From assembly GCA_000697335.1 (NCBI GenBank), contig JNEM01016026.1, forward strand, positions 1-20,534: a DNA stretch of 20,534 nt, in the 5' to 3' direction. This DNA comes from Conidiobolus incongruus B7586. Lineage: Eukaryota; Entomophthoromycota; Entomophthoromycetes; Entomophthorales; Conidiobolaceae. The notes under the pieces were generated by a model, which worked only from the letters and a program-made list of their open reading frames with translations, was not told the DNA's origin and did not search any database. This document shows, piece by piece, positions 1 to 11,341 of the stretch (the first letter of the stretch is position 1; each line of letters starts with the position of its first letter). Position numbers and translations under genes: made by a program.

Positions 1-720
1 ATTAATTATAATAATGTATTATAAAAATTTTAATCTCTAGTTATATTTTAGTAAATTTTATTTAATAATAATTATTCTAGTTTTTTTTAAATTTTAATTA
101 AATTATAAAGTACTTATTTAATATTTTTTATTAATTAATTTTAATATAAGTTTTAATATATATAAAATACTTTTATAACTAATATTCAAATATTTTAATA
201 GCTCTCTAACTAAAATAAAATGGTATTTTTTAATATATTTTTTTAATTTATTAGCAATTAAAAGAAACAGTTGAAATTGGTTTTTTAGATTTTAACAGGT
301 TTTAAATAGTCTCTTTTTTAACCTTAAAATAATATACCTAATGATAATTTGATAATTTAGAAAATACTCTATTATTGAAAGCATTTTATAAATTTTAAAT
401 AATTTTATAGGGTTTATGATTTAATTTTATTAATACTAAAATAAAAGACTTTTGATAATTATTATTTGGTTTAAATATAATTGAATTAAACAAACAATTA
501 TAAAAAATTATTTTTTTAATCAAAAAAATATTATATATATATATTATTCCAAATTATATATTTTCCTATTTATTTTATATATATTTTTTTATTTAAAACT
601 AATAATAAGTTTGAAAAATCAGAAATTAAAAAATTTCCTATTTTTTTGATTTTATGGTAATATTTAAATATTTACTCAATTTTAATATCAAAAAAATATT
701 ATTTAAAATCTAGAGTAATA
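1..720. repeat. Diverged dispersed/segmental repeat, copy A (left end cut by window)
   Basis: This stretch resembles 14200-14890 in the same orientation. Matching anchors in the same order are the block around 195-245 (14370-14415), the block around 425-485 (14600-14650) and the block around 603-640 (14775-14812), which contains the shared string TTTGAAAAATCAG. Divergence is high and there are indels, so the edges are approximate. It holds no open frame of note and no transposase signature. It lies downstream of the left lipase pseudogene, as copy B lies downstream of the right intact lipase. A segmental-duplication flank is therefore likelier than an independent mobile element. Confidence 0.55.
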
Positions 721-2374
721 ATAATAAAATATGCCAATCATAATATTCACTTTTTTATTAGGATGGTAATATATTAAAATATCTTTAGCTAAGACTAAAT
801 ATATATTACCTATTATATTTTTAAAAACTTAATAGGTCTTTGAAATTTATACCCAAAAAAGGGAATATTGATTTATTTCAACTAATACTATTTTATACCT
901 GGTGAATTATTCTTAAGTAATATATCATGAACTATAAGACAAAAATAGACCAAAATTATATAAAAAATAAATTTTAATCCCATTTCTAAAATAAGTTTTT
1001 TTATAATGCATAATGAATAGCTAATAATTACAAATACAATAGAATCATTCAAACTGAATAAAAAGATATCATTTTGTTTTTTATCTCTAAACTACAGATT
1101 GCGATGATATTAAGTTACAAAATGGTTTCCAGGTTAAATACTTATAATTTATTAGTTTGATTTTTTTACTCAAATTAAACTATTCCAAAAATATTTAATT
1201 GTTGTTATGATTCAATATTGAAACTTTTGAATCATATTAACTCTACTTAGATATCAAACATAATATTATAATATTGTCAATGGTGATCTTTTTCGCTATT
1301 TTCAAGGAATTAATTATTTTCAAATAAAATATAAATCAATATATTTGATACTTTGATATATTACTTAATACTATATATATATTAACTGCTTATTATTATT
1401 ATCAGAGAGATTGACATTATAATAATAATACTATTTTATTGATTTTATTAGAATTTAAAAATTTTTTTTAATTTTTTAAATAATTTATAGAATATTAAAA
1501 ATATTATTAAAATTAAAATGTTATAAATTTGATAATAAAGTAATATTATAGAATTAATTATATATTTCAATTAATAAATAAAATATTTTTATATAAAAAA
1601 TAAAAAGGTAAACTTTATTAGGTAAATAAAGCTATCAGTTAATTAATAAAAAACAAAACAAAATAGGAATTTATATTAAATATAATTATCAAGTAAATTT
1701 ATATTAGGAAATCCATTTTAATAAATTAAATAAAAGTTTTTAGAATAGTTACATTCTACAATTAAATATTAGTATATATATATATAATTCAATACTATAA
1801 TATCAATATATGATATATTTTTAATATTTTATTTTAAATTATTTGAGTAAATATTCAAGAAATTTTTAAATTAAATATAATTTTAATTGATATAATGATA
1901 TATACAATATTTATTAATTATATGAGTATAGTTAAATCTTTTTACATAATTGATAAATCAATTATCTAATATTAAGTAGATTATAAGTTATATTTTCGAA
2001 TGATGACTGATATTTAATTTACAAATATATAGGTCTTTAAGCTATTAGATAAATTTAACTAATTTTGATTCAATTCAATTCAATTAAATTAATTAAAAAA
2101 TATAAGTAATAATAAAATATTAGATAAAATTATTAGATTTCTTAATATATTAAAATATCAGTAAAAATATTAACAGATTTATAATCATTTAATGAAAATA
2201 AATAAAATTCGAATATTAAAATAATAAAATAAATTGTTATTAAAATAAAAGGTATATTTAATGAGTTTTTCTTTTGAATTAAACAAAAATAAAATTTTAT
2301 ACTTTTTTTAATAAATAAGTATGTTTAGAAAATTTTTTAAATCCTACAGATTTAACTTAAATTTAAAAATCACA
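721..2374. other. AT-rich intergenic DNA, no gene seen
   Basis: Very AT-rich sequence with short A/T homopolymers and ATT/AT runs. I see no long open frame, RNA gene or recognisable element. The spacing between repeat copy A and the lipase pseudogene is about 1 kb longer here than the equivalent spacing between copy B and the right lipase gene, so part of it may be inserted DNA, or DNA deleted from the other unit. Confidence 0.6.
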
Positions 2375-3310
2375 GTAATTCTTCAATTTTTTTCAATAGT
2401 ATTTTAGATCTTCATAATAACTTTGCCTACATAAATGGAAGTGGTTGCCGATCTCATCAGACAAATCCACGTAGAATTCGCATAGAACTTGAACGAAATA
2501 CCATTGGCGAGGGCCTACATGATTGACCAAGTCGCCCTTGTTGGTATATCTGGCAATGACGAAGTCTAAGCTGATGGCATGATTTACAAAGGCTAAGTTA
2601 CCGGCACGGGGTGAGTGATAAGCGTACAATTCAACATTGAAACCCTTTTCTTTGATTTTGGACGTCATATCGACTGCGTGAATGGTTACAACAGCTCCTC
2701 CTAAACTGTGGCCAGTGAAAACAACCTTCTAACCCTTGAATTTAGGATCATTAAGCATTTCCATGAGGTATTCATTGAGTTTAGCAGCGCTGGCTTGATA
2801 ACTACTGAAAAAGCCTTAATAAAATAATACACCATCAGGAGTGTTGGGTATTTTTACTTTGCTATAGTTAAAGTCTCTTAATTAATTTCTAATGTTGTAA
2901 GTACCTCAGTGAGAAATGACAAACTATTTAATGGATGGCTCATATCCAGCAATGGCAAAAGTTCGATATTTTGTATTTTCGAAGGTTTGGTGACCTTGTA
3001 GTCTCGATATCCAATTACAAGCCTAAAATCAACCATCTTATAGAAGACACAATAAGAAATGATAACGTGAATACAATATCTAGAAGCTTCTGAGAGGGGA
3101 GAAGTACTGATATTAGTAGGAGTTTGTAATTTGACAGGGACTACAATTTGGCAATATTAAGGATATATTTAGAAATGTACGAAGGAAATTGAGAAGACCA
3201 TTGAATGATAATCTGGAATCCAAACCGAGTAATTGCGTATCGGTGCCTTATTAATCCACGAATTCGACAATAGTAATATTGTTGTAAGCAAGAGTAGTCA
3301 TCATGTTCAT
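2375..3310 (-). pseudogene. Decayed class 3 lipase pseudogene (mosaic copy)
   Basis: A degenerate copy of the secreted lipase family, clearly alignable from an ATG at 3310 (followed by the conserved LAYNN segment) to about 2378. The GHSLGG nucleophile elbow and the downstream segment ending in YTNKGDLVNHVGPRQW are still readable. Compared with the intact copies it has at least eight in-frame stops: for example, the codons for R in SHRGTS, W in RNW, E in VHEGF and Y in KGYKVVF have each become stops. It also has small indels. Homology fades after the DPECGWKE region, so the catalytic-His end and the last cysteine are gone. The 91-codon open stretch at 2393-2668 is only the best-preserved part, not a gene. 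Most of it is closest to the intact lipase at 15539-16558, except for a central block resembling the lipase at 5542-6564. No TATA box like that of the intact copies is visible. Confidence 0.9.
2493..2690 (-). other. Probable gene-conversion tract inside lipase pseudogene
   Basis: This block differs from 5715-5912 of the intact lipase at only about eight positions in about 220 bases, roughly 96% identity by hand alignment. The pseudogene on both sides is far more decayed and carries variants typical of the other intact lipase. Left of the tract it reads ATCAGACAAATC, resembling 15676-15690. Right of it the bases after the GHSLGG codons match 15932-16020 rather than 5936-6030. The right switch falls within the stretch encoding GHSLGGA, which is identical in all three copies. 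Confidence 0.7.
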
Positions 3311-5503
3311 TGTTACAGAATTATCCAGTTAAAGAATTTATATTTGGTATTATATTTAATTAAAATATGCACTAACCACGATTAATGAATGAATTCATTT
3401 TCTTATAAAATCTAAATAATGATAATATTAGATTTCAGAATCAATCTTGAAATTAATCACTCAACTAATTTAAACTTATAATAAAATAAATTATTTCAAT
3501 ATAATAAATATGCTATTAATTATCTTGTATTATTATCACTATTAAATGAAATTAACTATAAAGGTATTAAAATTTCAATTAATATACAAGTATTAAGAAA
3601 ATTTCAAAATAAAATAAAATAGAAATTTTTGAAAAATTTTATTTAAATTACAAAAATAATTCATTTTTAGTTATATATAAGCTTTTTTCAAGGCAATTTT
3701 AAACCATTCAATTTTCATTTAAAATTCAAGTGAAATTCTAAATACAGTTTGTAAAAGTCATCTGATTTGTGCAATTAATGGTTTGCTGGAGATAGTTTGG
3801 ATCATGATGACGGTTGGTTAATCACATTATATTAATTAAAAGTGGTTAAGGATTTCTGATGATGCTTATTGTTTTAATTTATATTAGGTATTGTTTTATT
3901 ACTGTATTCAGATTCTGGATTATTTAACAAGTTTTTCATATATCCTATTGATAGCTATTAATCGAAATCAGCGTATTTAATTAAATATTTATTTGTATAT
4001 GTTTCAAAAAACTAATATATTATTCATTGTTAAGTCGAGGTAATTATTTGAATTATTTCAATATATTACAATTATTAAATATAATATCTGATGTCTTCAG
4101 AACTTTAACCATTATATAATTTATATATTAAATGATCAAAAACGCATACAAGAATTAATTTATGTATATTAAAAGGAAGATCAGCTAATTTTTACGTTGC
4201 CTAAAATTTCTAATTTGTAGCATGATATTTATTCTCAATTTATAAAAAATTAGATTTTTTTAACCGATAATTGACAGCAAAATACATTTTGATTCAACTT
4301 TGACCAATTTTTAAAGTGAATCATCAAGTATAGTAATAGTAATATCTAAAACAGGCTAATATTTAATATTTTAGGTTATTCAACTAAAATTGAATTAACA
4401 TCTTTGAGATTTAATATTATAAAACTGTGCATATATGACAATTGTATTATATGATTCGATAATTTGATTATTAAAATTTCTTGACAATGATAGTGTTTAT
4501 TTATGAAAAAAAATATCAAAAGTATATTTATTATTGATAATGTAAAGAATTGAAACGAGAAATTGTGATCAGATTCATTTTAATTATGATGTTGATATTC
4601 TGCATTAGATAGTCATTGATAATCTTGATCAATTATTCTTAATATAGGATTTAATATCGTTCGGACGATTTCAAATATTAATTTCAACCAACCAGTATCA
4701 ATAAGAATAAATAAAATTTGAACAAAATTTATAGTGTAAAACATAAATTGAATATTATTATTTTTCCTTAATTTACTCAAAAAATCAAATCCTTTATATC
4801 TTATAAGTTTTTAGCAATATTTCTATATTGTATAAATTATATTTAATAGTTTTATATATTACAAATTAAACCACATACCATCCATTGAATCAAAATTTGT
4901 TTAATTAAACGTGATATTTAAAGTTAATAATCTAAAGTTTTTCAATAACTGCTTTTATAATTATACCTAGTCAAAATGAAAAACAAAGATAAACTAATTA
5001 TAAATATGATTAAAAATTTAATATTAGGGTATTAACACAAGTTGAAATCATTTTGATGTTAAATATTTTAAAGGTTTAATCTATTATAAAATTTCTCACT
5101 AATAAATGTTCATTCACCATAATTGGAAATTTCATTCATACCCTCATTATTTTTATTAAAATATTATATTTTATATTTTCAAATTGATATCAAATGATAA
5201 TTGTTATAATTTTCTACAGCTCATTGATTTTTGTTATTATCATTTTTAATATATTTAATAGCATTAAACATTAACAAATATCCAAATTAATTTATTCAAT
5301 CTAGAAATTATAAAAAAATTATATAATGAATATATTATACAATTAAAGATATAAAAATATACCTTTATTAGATTTGAGATAGTGTATATAATTCTTTTAT
5401 AAAATATATATCAATTCTTTTTAGTATTTATTTTTGATAGATTAATAATAAAATAGTGATTTAAATAATAATTATTTTTTTTAATACTTTGAATAATATA
5501 AAC
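3311..5503. other. AT-rich intergenic DNA with a slightly GC-richer patch, no gene seen
   Basis: This separates the left pseudogene from the first intact lipase gene. About 3690-3960 is somewhat less AT-rich and includes TTTGCTGGAGATAG and ATGATGACGGTTGG, but I find no open frame or homology there to the lipases. About 3401-3480 may hold a badly eroded version of the upstream blocks seen before the intact genes (CTTATAA, GATAATATTAGAT), though the match is weak. No tRNA, transposase or array is visible. Confidence 0.55.
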
Positions 5504-5509
5504 TTTATT
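5504..5509 (-). terminator. Candidate poly(A) signal AATAAA for first lipase gene
   Basis: TTTATT on the plus strand reads AATAAA on the gene strand, about 33 bases past the TAA. Such hexamers are common by chance in this base composition. The right intact gene has one at a similar distance (about 26 bases), which gives modest support. Confidence 0.4.
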
Positions 5510-5541
5510 AAATAATGATATCAATAATATTTAAAATTAAA

Positions 5542-6564
5542 TTAACAAATGAAGTTGATAAGATTTCCGAAGCCCACAGCGTGGTCCAATAACCAAATAT
5601 TCTTGATTTCTTTCCAGCCGCATTCAGGATCTTCGTCATAGTCTTGTCTGCATTGGCGGAAAGTCTTACCTCCCAAATCGGTAGAATCGGTGTGGAATTC
5701 GCCTGGAACATGCACGAAATCCCATTGGCGAGGGCCTACATGACTGACTAAGTCGCCCTTGTTGGTATATCTGGCAATGATGAAGTCTAAGCTGATGGCA
5801 TGATTTACAAAGGCTAAGTTACCGGCACGGGGTGAGTGATAAGCGTATAATTCAACATTGAAACCCTTTTCTTTGATTTTGGATGCCATATCGACTGCGT
5901 GAATGGTTGCAACAGCTCCTCCTAAACTGTGGCCGGTGAAAACGACCTTGTAATCCTTGAATTTGGGATCATTAAGCATGGTCATGATATATTCGTTAAT
6001 ATTGGCAGCATTGGACTGGTAGACACCCAAAAATCCTTCGTGAACCATTACACCATCAGGAGTGTTTGGCATTCTTACTTTACCATAGCTCAAATTTCTC
6101 AACCAATTTTGGATATTGGAACTGCCTCTATGAGAAATGACGATTTCTTTGGTAGTGGGTTCAAATCCAACAATAGCAAATGTACCATATCTTACATTTT
6201 CGAAGGTTTTAGTGACCTTGTAGTCTGGGCATCCAATTATACACTTGAAATCAACCATTTTGGAGAAGAGACAATAAGAGAAGGTAGCATGACTCCAATG
6301 TCTAGAAACCTCAGCTAAAGGTGGAGTGCGAACCTTAGTGGCAACCTGCAACTTGGTAGGAGGCTTCAATTTAGCAATGGTTAATAAATCTTGGACCAAG
6401 GTTTCAGGAAGGTTGAGAAGGTCATCAAAGAATTTTTTAGAATCCAGTTCGACCAATGAGTTTTCAGTACCATATTCATCGACGATTTGGTCAATAGTCA
6501 TATTGTTGTAAGCGAAGGTAGCCGACAAGCCCAACGAGAAGAGTAAAGATTTAATTAATTTCAT
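5542..6564 (-). CDS. Secreted class 3 triacylglycerol lipase, Rhizomucor miehei type
   Basis: This 340-aa enzyme is predicted to hydrolyse acylglycerol esters outside the cell or in the secretory path. The start is the ATG at 6564: it opens a signal peptide (MKLIKSLLFSLGLSATFA, likely cut after Ala18), and the frame upstream of it has no other ATG. Residues about 19-90 look like a prosegment, as in R. miehei lipase. The catalytic Ser213 is in GHSLGG; the likely partners are Asp271 (NKGDLVSH) and His328 (LLDHAVGFG). Oxyanion Ser148 and lid Trp154 lie in HRGSSNIQNW. Six cysteines (98, 108, 112, 305, 315, 340) match the three disulfides of the R. miehei enzyme, with close spacing: Cys98 to Ser213 is 115 residues in both. 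The gene has no introns. Its best paralogue is the lipase at 15539-16558 (about 79% identity), and its DNA matches the patch in the left pseudogene. The class is confident; the substrate (lipase versus other esterase) is inferred. Confidence 0.96.
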   Translation of the reverse strand: MKLIKSLLFSLGLSATFAYNNMTIDQIVDEYGTENSLVELDSKKFFDDLLNLPETLVQDLLTIAKLKPPTKLQVATKVRTPPLAEVSRHWSHATFSYCLFSKMVDFKCIIGCPDYKVTKTFENVRYGTFAIVGFEPTTKEIVISHRGSSNIQNWLRNLSYGKVRMPNTPDGVMVHEGFLGVYQSNAANINEYIMTMLNDPKFKDYKVVFTGHSLGGAVATIHAVDMASKIKEKGFNVELYAYHSPRAGNLAFVNHAISLDFIIARYTNKGDLVSHVGPRQWDFVHVPGEFHTDSTDLGGKTFRQCRQDYDEDPECGWKEIKNIWLLDHAVGFGNLINFIC

Positions 6565-6612
6565 ATCTGTATTATTGTCAAATGAATAATATGAGTGTCT
6601 AATATGGAATTC

Positions 6613-6628
6613 CTTCAATTATATATAC
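6613..6628 (-). promoter_or_regulatory. TATA box / core promoter of first lipase gene
   Basis: On the gene strand this reads GTATATATAATTGAAG, about 50-64 bases before the ATG. The identical 16-mer lies upstream of the other intact lipase at 16623-16638, while much of the intervening leader differs. That conservation and position make it the likely core promoter with a short 5' leader. Confidence 0.75.
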
Positions 6629-6686
6629 TAGATCATCAATTTCAAATAATTGTCAAGCTAATTTATTATTTAACCGCAAGAACACC

Positions 6687-6767
6687 TATAAGAATGGATT
6701 AATCAGGATAAATATTGAATCAATAACCTCAATTTCAATTAACATTATCACAATCAATTTTTTTGCT
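6687..6767 (-). promoter_or_regulatory. Conserved upstream regulatory blocks, first lipase gene
   Basis: Two blocks are shared with the other intact lipase. Block 1 (6687-6720) matches 16697-16730 at 31 of 34 positions. Block 2 (6752-6767, plus strand AATCAATTTTTTTGCT) matches 16753-16768 at 16 of 16. The gap from the TATA element to block 1 is exactly 58 bases in both genes, although the gap sequence itself has diverged. This suggests bound sites with constrained spacing. No binding factor can be named from the sequence. Confidence 0.6.
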
Positions 6768-7111
6768 GAGCTCAAATATTGATTAATGGATATAACTCAG
6801 AGTATGATTACAATTGATCAAATAAATTTTGAACTTTAATTGTGCTAAAATCCAGTATCATTCGAATAAATTAAGGAAATAAATTAATTTTTAACAATTT
6901 AAGTAAATTGAATTTATCAAATGATGAGAAATATAAGTAAACATTAATAGGAACTTTGAATGATTTTGGAGGCTATATTAGGAAAAGTACAATTACAAGA
7001 TTATACCTTTAACTTTTTTTACTTGTTGAATTAATGTTTTGCAAAATAATGAAATAAATTTGAAAGATTTTTTAACAAAAATATGATAAAATTATTTCAT
7101 TGTTTATCATG

Positions 7112-7170
7112 ATATATATATATATATAATAAGATAACTAAGAAAATTTTATCAATATATATATATATAT
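7112..7170. repeat. Pair of (AT)n microsatellites
   Basis: AT runs at 7112-7129 and 7155-7170 are separated by about 25 bases. They can pair with themselves or each other. This is ordinary simple sequence for such an AT-rich genome. Confidence 0.85.
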
Positions 7171-7310
7171 TCTTTACAAAATCTAAATCATATTTCAAAT
7201 AGTTTGCGTTTAAATTTCAAATGATGCACATATATTTTAAAAGTGGATAATTAAATTCTTGATTAATTAATTAAAACTGCTTGTGAAGTTATTTGTTCCA
7301 AGTTTAATAT

Positions 7311-9060
7311 TTTTAATTTCTGTTTATAAAAATTTTAATATTTTTGATCAAATTTTGAATTAATTTATTATATTTTTATTTTAAAAAAATTTTTTTTATC
7401 GTTTGATTATTTTTACTCAATTTATGAATTTGCATTATTTATTCAATTATAGTTTTTTTTGCTTGTAATTTAACCTAACTTAATTCTTTTATAAACTATA
7501 ATTAATCTCTCCAAAATTGTAATATATAATATTATTCTAAATTTTGAATAATTACCTAAAAAGTTTCAAATATTCAAAAATATATCAATTATATAAATTG
7601 AATCATTTGAGTTAATAGTATTATAAATATAATTATCATAAAGTATTACCCAAATTACGTTGTTTTGTCCAATATATTAAAATTTTATGTAAAAATTATA
7701 AATATAAAAATATAAATATAAAAAAACACCACAATTTGAATTAAATAATAAAATATTCAGTTTAACTTTTAATATTAGATTTGAATTAAAATTGATGATG
7801 TAATAAATTTTATATTTATTTCAATTTAACCGAAATAATTTTAAGAAATTGAGAATTTTTAACCAATAATTTCTTACATTCTTCTCCACATTACATAAAT
7901 TGAAAATTTTTTTCAATTTATATTTGACAAATTTTGAAAAGAAAATTGGGTTTATGAGTTCAAATAGTGAGATATAACAAAATACTATATGGATTGAAAT
8001 AATTTTTGAATAACTGTATATTATAATAAGAACATTTTGATAATTAATAGTGGATCTATTATTTTATCAGCCAAAATTTTAATTTTTAATATTGAATACC
8101 AATATTATAAACCAATCATCAAAATAGAAATTTGATACTATATTTATAATTCATATTGATAGAATTTGCTTAATATGCTCAATTGTCAGTTTTTCATTCA
8201 ATAATCAATGAGATTCTTCTTATTTAAGTTCAAATAATGTATTCATATTATTAAATTATGATAATATTGAATATTAACTTAAACTTATTAGTTCTTTGAG
8301 AATATATTTAAAAAATAATGCAAATAAAGATATACAATAGTTGAATATTTCATTTAATTTTGAAAATTTGAATCAAAAATTGAAGACTTTTTATAATAAA
8401 ACATCTTTTAGTCAAATTATAGAATATCATATTACTGAAATAAGGCTATAAGGTAAAATTAACTTTTAAACTCGCTAAAATATATCTTTTATGACTCTTA
8501 GCCCAGAAATTTAAACATATAATTGTCATTATTATTTAAAATTTTCTTGTTCTTCATTCAATAATGAAATACAAGAAATACATTTAAAGAATTAATTCCA
8601 TTATCTATACTAAATAATTTTATTTTTAATATAGTATTATTTAGTCATTATTAATTAAATTATTTAATTATTTTTATAAAATATTACGTGATTTAAAAAA
8701 TTTATAAAAGTTTTTAATTAATTTTTATTATTAGTTATTATAAATATTTTAAAATATAATTATATTACTATTTATATTTTTATTTTATTTAGATAATTAT
8801 AGCTTCAATTTAAAATTAACTGAATTAATTATCAAAAAATTCAATTTTAGAGGTAATGACATTAAAGTTGACAAATTTTAATGATAGCTTAATATATTAT
8901 TAAGTTGAAATATTTAAAATCAAATATATCAATTGAAACTGTATAATTAAAGCTCAATATTGAAAAACAGAACCTTTCATTTTACAATTCAAATGGAATT
9001 AATATTTTCAATTACAATGTAAAGGTAAAAATATATTAATCAGATTAACTACTATTCTTT
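7311..9060. other. AT-rich intergenic DNA, no gene seen
   Basis: No open frame, RNA gene or mobile-element signature is visible. The sequence should correspond to about 17420-18900 upstream of the second lipase gene if the duplication is continuous, but I could not find convincing anchors inside this part by eye. Confidence 0.55.
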
Positions 9061-9064
9061 GATT

Positions 9065-9118
9065 GCAGCCATATAGTATTGAAATGTTTTTGTTAACAAA
9101 TATTTTCCAAATGGCTGC
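9065..9118. repeat. 54-bp hairpin with GC-rich 8-bp inverted ends
   Basis: GCAGCCAT at 9065-9072 and ATGGCTGC at 9111-9118 are perfect inverted repeats. The loop carries a centred perfect palindrome, TTTGTTAACAAA (9089-9100), with partial further pairing around it. A 5-of-8 GC arm is unlikely by chance in this composition. It could be an RNA or DNA hairpin or a very short remnant of an inverted-repeat element. No open frame adjoins it. Confidence 0.5.
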
Positions 9119-9229
9119 TTTATTAAAAACTCTAGTAAATTTAACGCACTTTACAATATATCTAGGTCAATAATCCAACTTAATTGTATTCAAAAAATAG
9201 TAAAATATATTTATTGAAAATTTTGGATA

Positions 9230-9360
9230 CTAAAATTTTTACTCATACAATAATAGTGGGAACGAATATATTAATTTGATTGAAAACTTTCAGAATAACT
9301 TAAATCCAACTATAATATTTTCTTATTACTTATCCATTACATCCATATGCAAAATCCCTG
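9230..9360. repeat. Distal anchor of the segmental duplication (copy upstream of first lipase)
   Basis: The block at 9328-9360 matches 19000-19032 at about 25 of 33 positions ungapped (ACTTATCC...CCCTG). It is preceded in both copies by related sequence (TAAATCCAACT against TAATTCCATCT, and GTGGGAACGAAT against GCGGGAAAGAAA). The two blocks lie about 2.76 kb and 2.44 kb upstream of the two intact lipase starts. This extends the likely duplication well beyond the promoters. Confidence 0.5.
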
Positions 9361-11341
9361 TAATAAATATGTTCATTGATATTTCAATCCATTTTCTCAA
9401 TATCATTATTACCACTTTTTGAAAATTTTGTGACGATAGAGTCAAAATGTTCATAATATGAATTTTCATTTCGTAATATTCGCTATATTATCGTTTGGAA
9501 AAAAAACTTTAATATATTTTAATGTATTATATAATCTATTTTTATACAAAATACTCTTGATTTTTCATATCATCCATTATATTTTAAAATATTTTTTAAT
9601 TCTAGGTTAATAGTAATTTTATTATGTTATCCAACCTATATTTTGATAATAAGTGATATAAATTTACTAAATAAATGTATAATTTATTATAATCAAACTT
9701 TATTATCAATATTTGACGCTTTAATTTATTCATATAACATCATTGACTTTAATAAATGTATTGAAATCTACTCTAAGCTCAATCGACTATTTGAAATAGT
9801 TAATGAATTAATATGTTTAGTCAAAACCAAAAAATGATAGTATGAAAAATAAAATATATAGGACTTTTCATAACCAAATTTACTCAATTTTTAAATAATT
9901 TTTATTATTTCAAAATAAGGTTTAAACTTCAGTTAACCCTGATTTAAAATTTTTTATACATATGGGGTTTAAAAAAGTTTATTAAAGCTCTCTTAAATTG
10001 AATATATATCCTATAGAAATGGTCATATCCTTTGAATAATAATATTTGTATATATACATATATATTAAGATATTTGTCTTAATTATGAAAATCAGAATTC
10101 AAATTATAATTAATCATTGAATAAATAATTATATCTAGTGAAATTAATTAAAAAATATATTCTTAGTATATAATATAGAAACAAATATTATATAAATTAT
10201 AAATATGATTTTTATTAATTTTTAACTTTCAAAACTAAAAAAAAATCTCAAAAAAATTATATATTATATAAATTAAAGTTATCATTGTATTATAAATATT
10301 TACTGCTATCGGCCAATATCTTTGAAAATAAAATTACCAAATTTACAAATTATATTATAGATATATGCCATATTCATTACCGAAACTATCATATACTTTG
10401 ATTATCTTGAAATATAAATGACATAAAATTCAAAATTATATATTTAGAATTTCTGGATTACAAATAATATCATGAAATTTTAATTTGGTATTTTTTTATA
10501 TGATATTTCAATATGAGCCATACATAAAGTAAAATATTTTAGTATAGCTTGAAGTAAATATTATTTCTTAAATATATTATATTATTTCCAATTAGATATC
10601 ATTGGATTTTATCTTAATTTTATGTTATTATCTTTCAATTTTATTTGAAAAAAATTTATCTATTTTTTTAACGATTCAGTAATTTTAAAATATTTAATTT
10701 TATTGTAATTAAAATTGGTTTTTGAATTATATATAGGAATTTTTTTAAATGTATACATATAATGAAAAGATATAATTATTTTTAAATACTATATCATCCA
10801 TCATCTATTTCAATAGAGTAAATCAAACTTATTAATTTTTTATTCGATAGAGACTAATATAAATTTATATATTCTCCATAAATAACAAATTAATATCATA
10901 AAATTAATCATAAAATATAAATTATCAAAATTTCTAATTATAGAGAAAATATTGGAGTAAATAAAAAAATTACAAATTTATAAAAAAATATTAACATATT
11001 ATACATATTTATAATATCTGAATAGTTTAAAGATGATTTAAGTATAAAAAAATCAAAAAACATTAATAAGTATATAATTCAAATATTGTATTTATTACTT
11101 GAGAAATTAATATTTACGTACTTTACAAGATTGATTAAAATAAATGTTATTTCAAATAAATTATTATTTTTTGATAAAGGTTACCAGCTAATTTATTGTA
11201 AAAAATTAATTGGAATGAAGGTTTGAGTGATCACTATGTTGTTTAAATGTATCTCCAAGTTCTTATTGATGAATAAAACTTATTCAATAATAGAGTTACT
11301 ACATTATACCCCTTTTCATCTATGTAAAAATTTATATAAGC
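9361..11341. other. AT-rich intergenic DNA, no supported gene
   Basis: The only sizeable open frame (9643-9837, plus) has no in-frame ATG and no recognisable family. The sequence just before it contains a pyrimidine-rich tract ending in TTCTAG near 9605, which could mimic an acceptor site, but nothing supports a spliced gene. The remainder is simple AT-rich DNA. Confidence 0.55.

Larger units (their letters stand above)
6565..7310. repeat. Upstream flank shared with the second lipase gene (segmental duplication)
   Basis: Colinear with 16559-17420. Beyond the promoter blocks, anchors include GAATAAATTAAGGAAATAAA at 6865 (against 17102), TCAAATGAT at 6917 (17153) followed by ATTAATAGGAAC-like sequence, and a 30-base block at 7258-7287 matching 17361-17390 at about 28 positions. 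The duplicated unit therefore includes the promoter and at least 0.7-0.8 kb upstream. Confidence 0.75.

Noticed and set aside
2375-3310. Recoded stop codons instead of a pseudogene
   Set aside because: TAA, TAG and TGA replace different residues (Arg, Trp, Glu, Tyr, Gln) and indels are also present. The intact copies use standard codons and end at TAA, so an alternative code does not explain it.
5929-6511. Open frames on the plus strand opposite the first lipase gene
   Set aside because: Antisense shadows of a well-supported coding sequence; no signal peptide, domain or independent evidence.
6565-6618. Longer N-terminus for the first lipase (start at TTG 6618)
   Set aside because: The extension would overlap the conserved TATA element, lacks an ATG and would bury the signal peptide. 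The ATG at 6564 agrees with the paralogue.
7112-7170. Replication origin or scaffold attachment at the (AT)n pair
   Set aside because: Similar AT runs occur throughout the window; nothing specific marks this site.
9643-9837. 64-codon open frame on the plus strand
   Set aside because: It begins at TTG with no in-frame ATG, has no recognisable family and is not supported by any visible splice structure. An open frame of this length can arise by chance.
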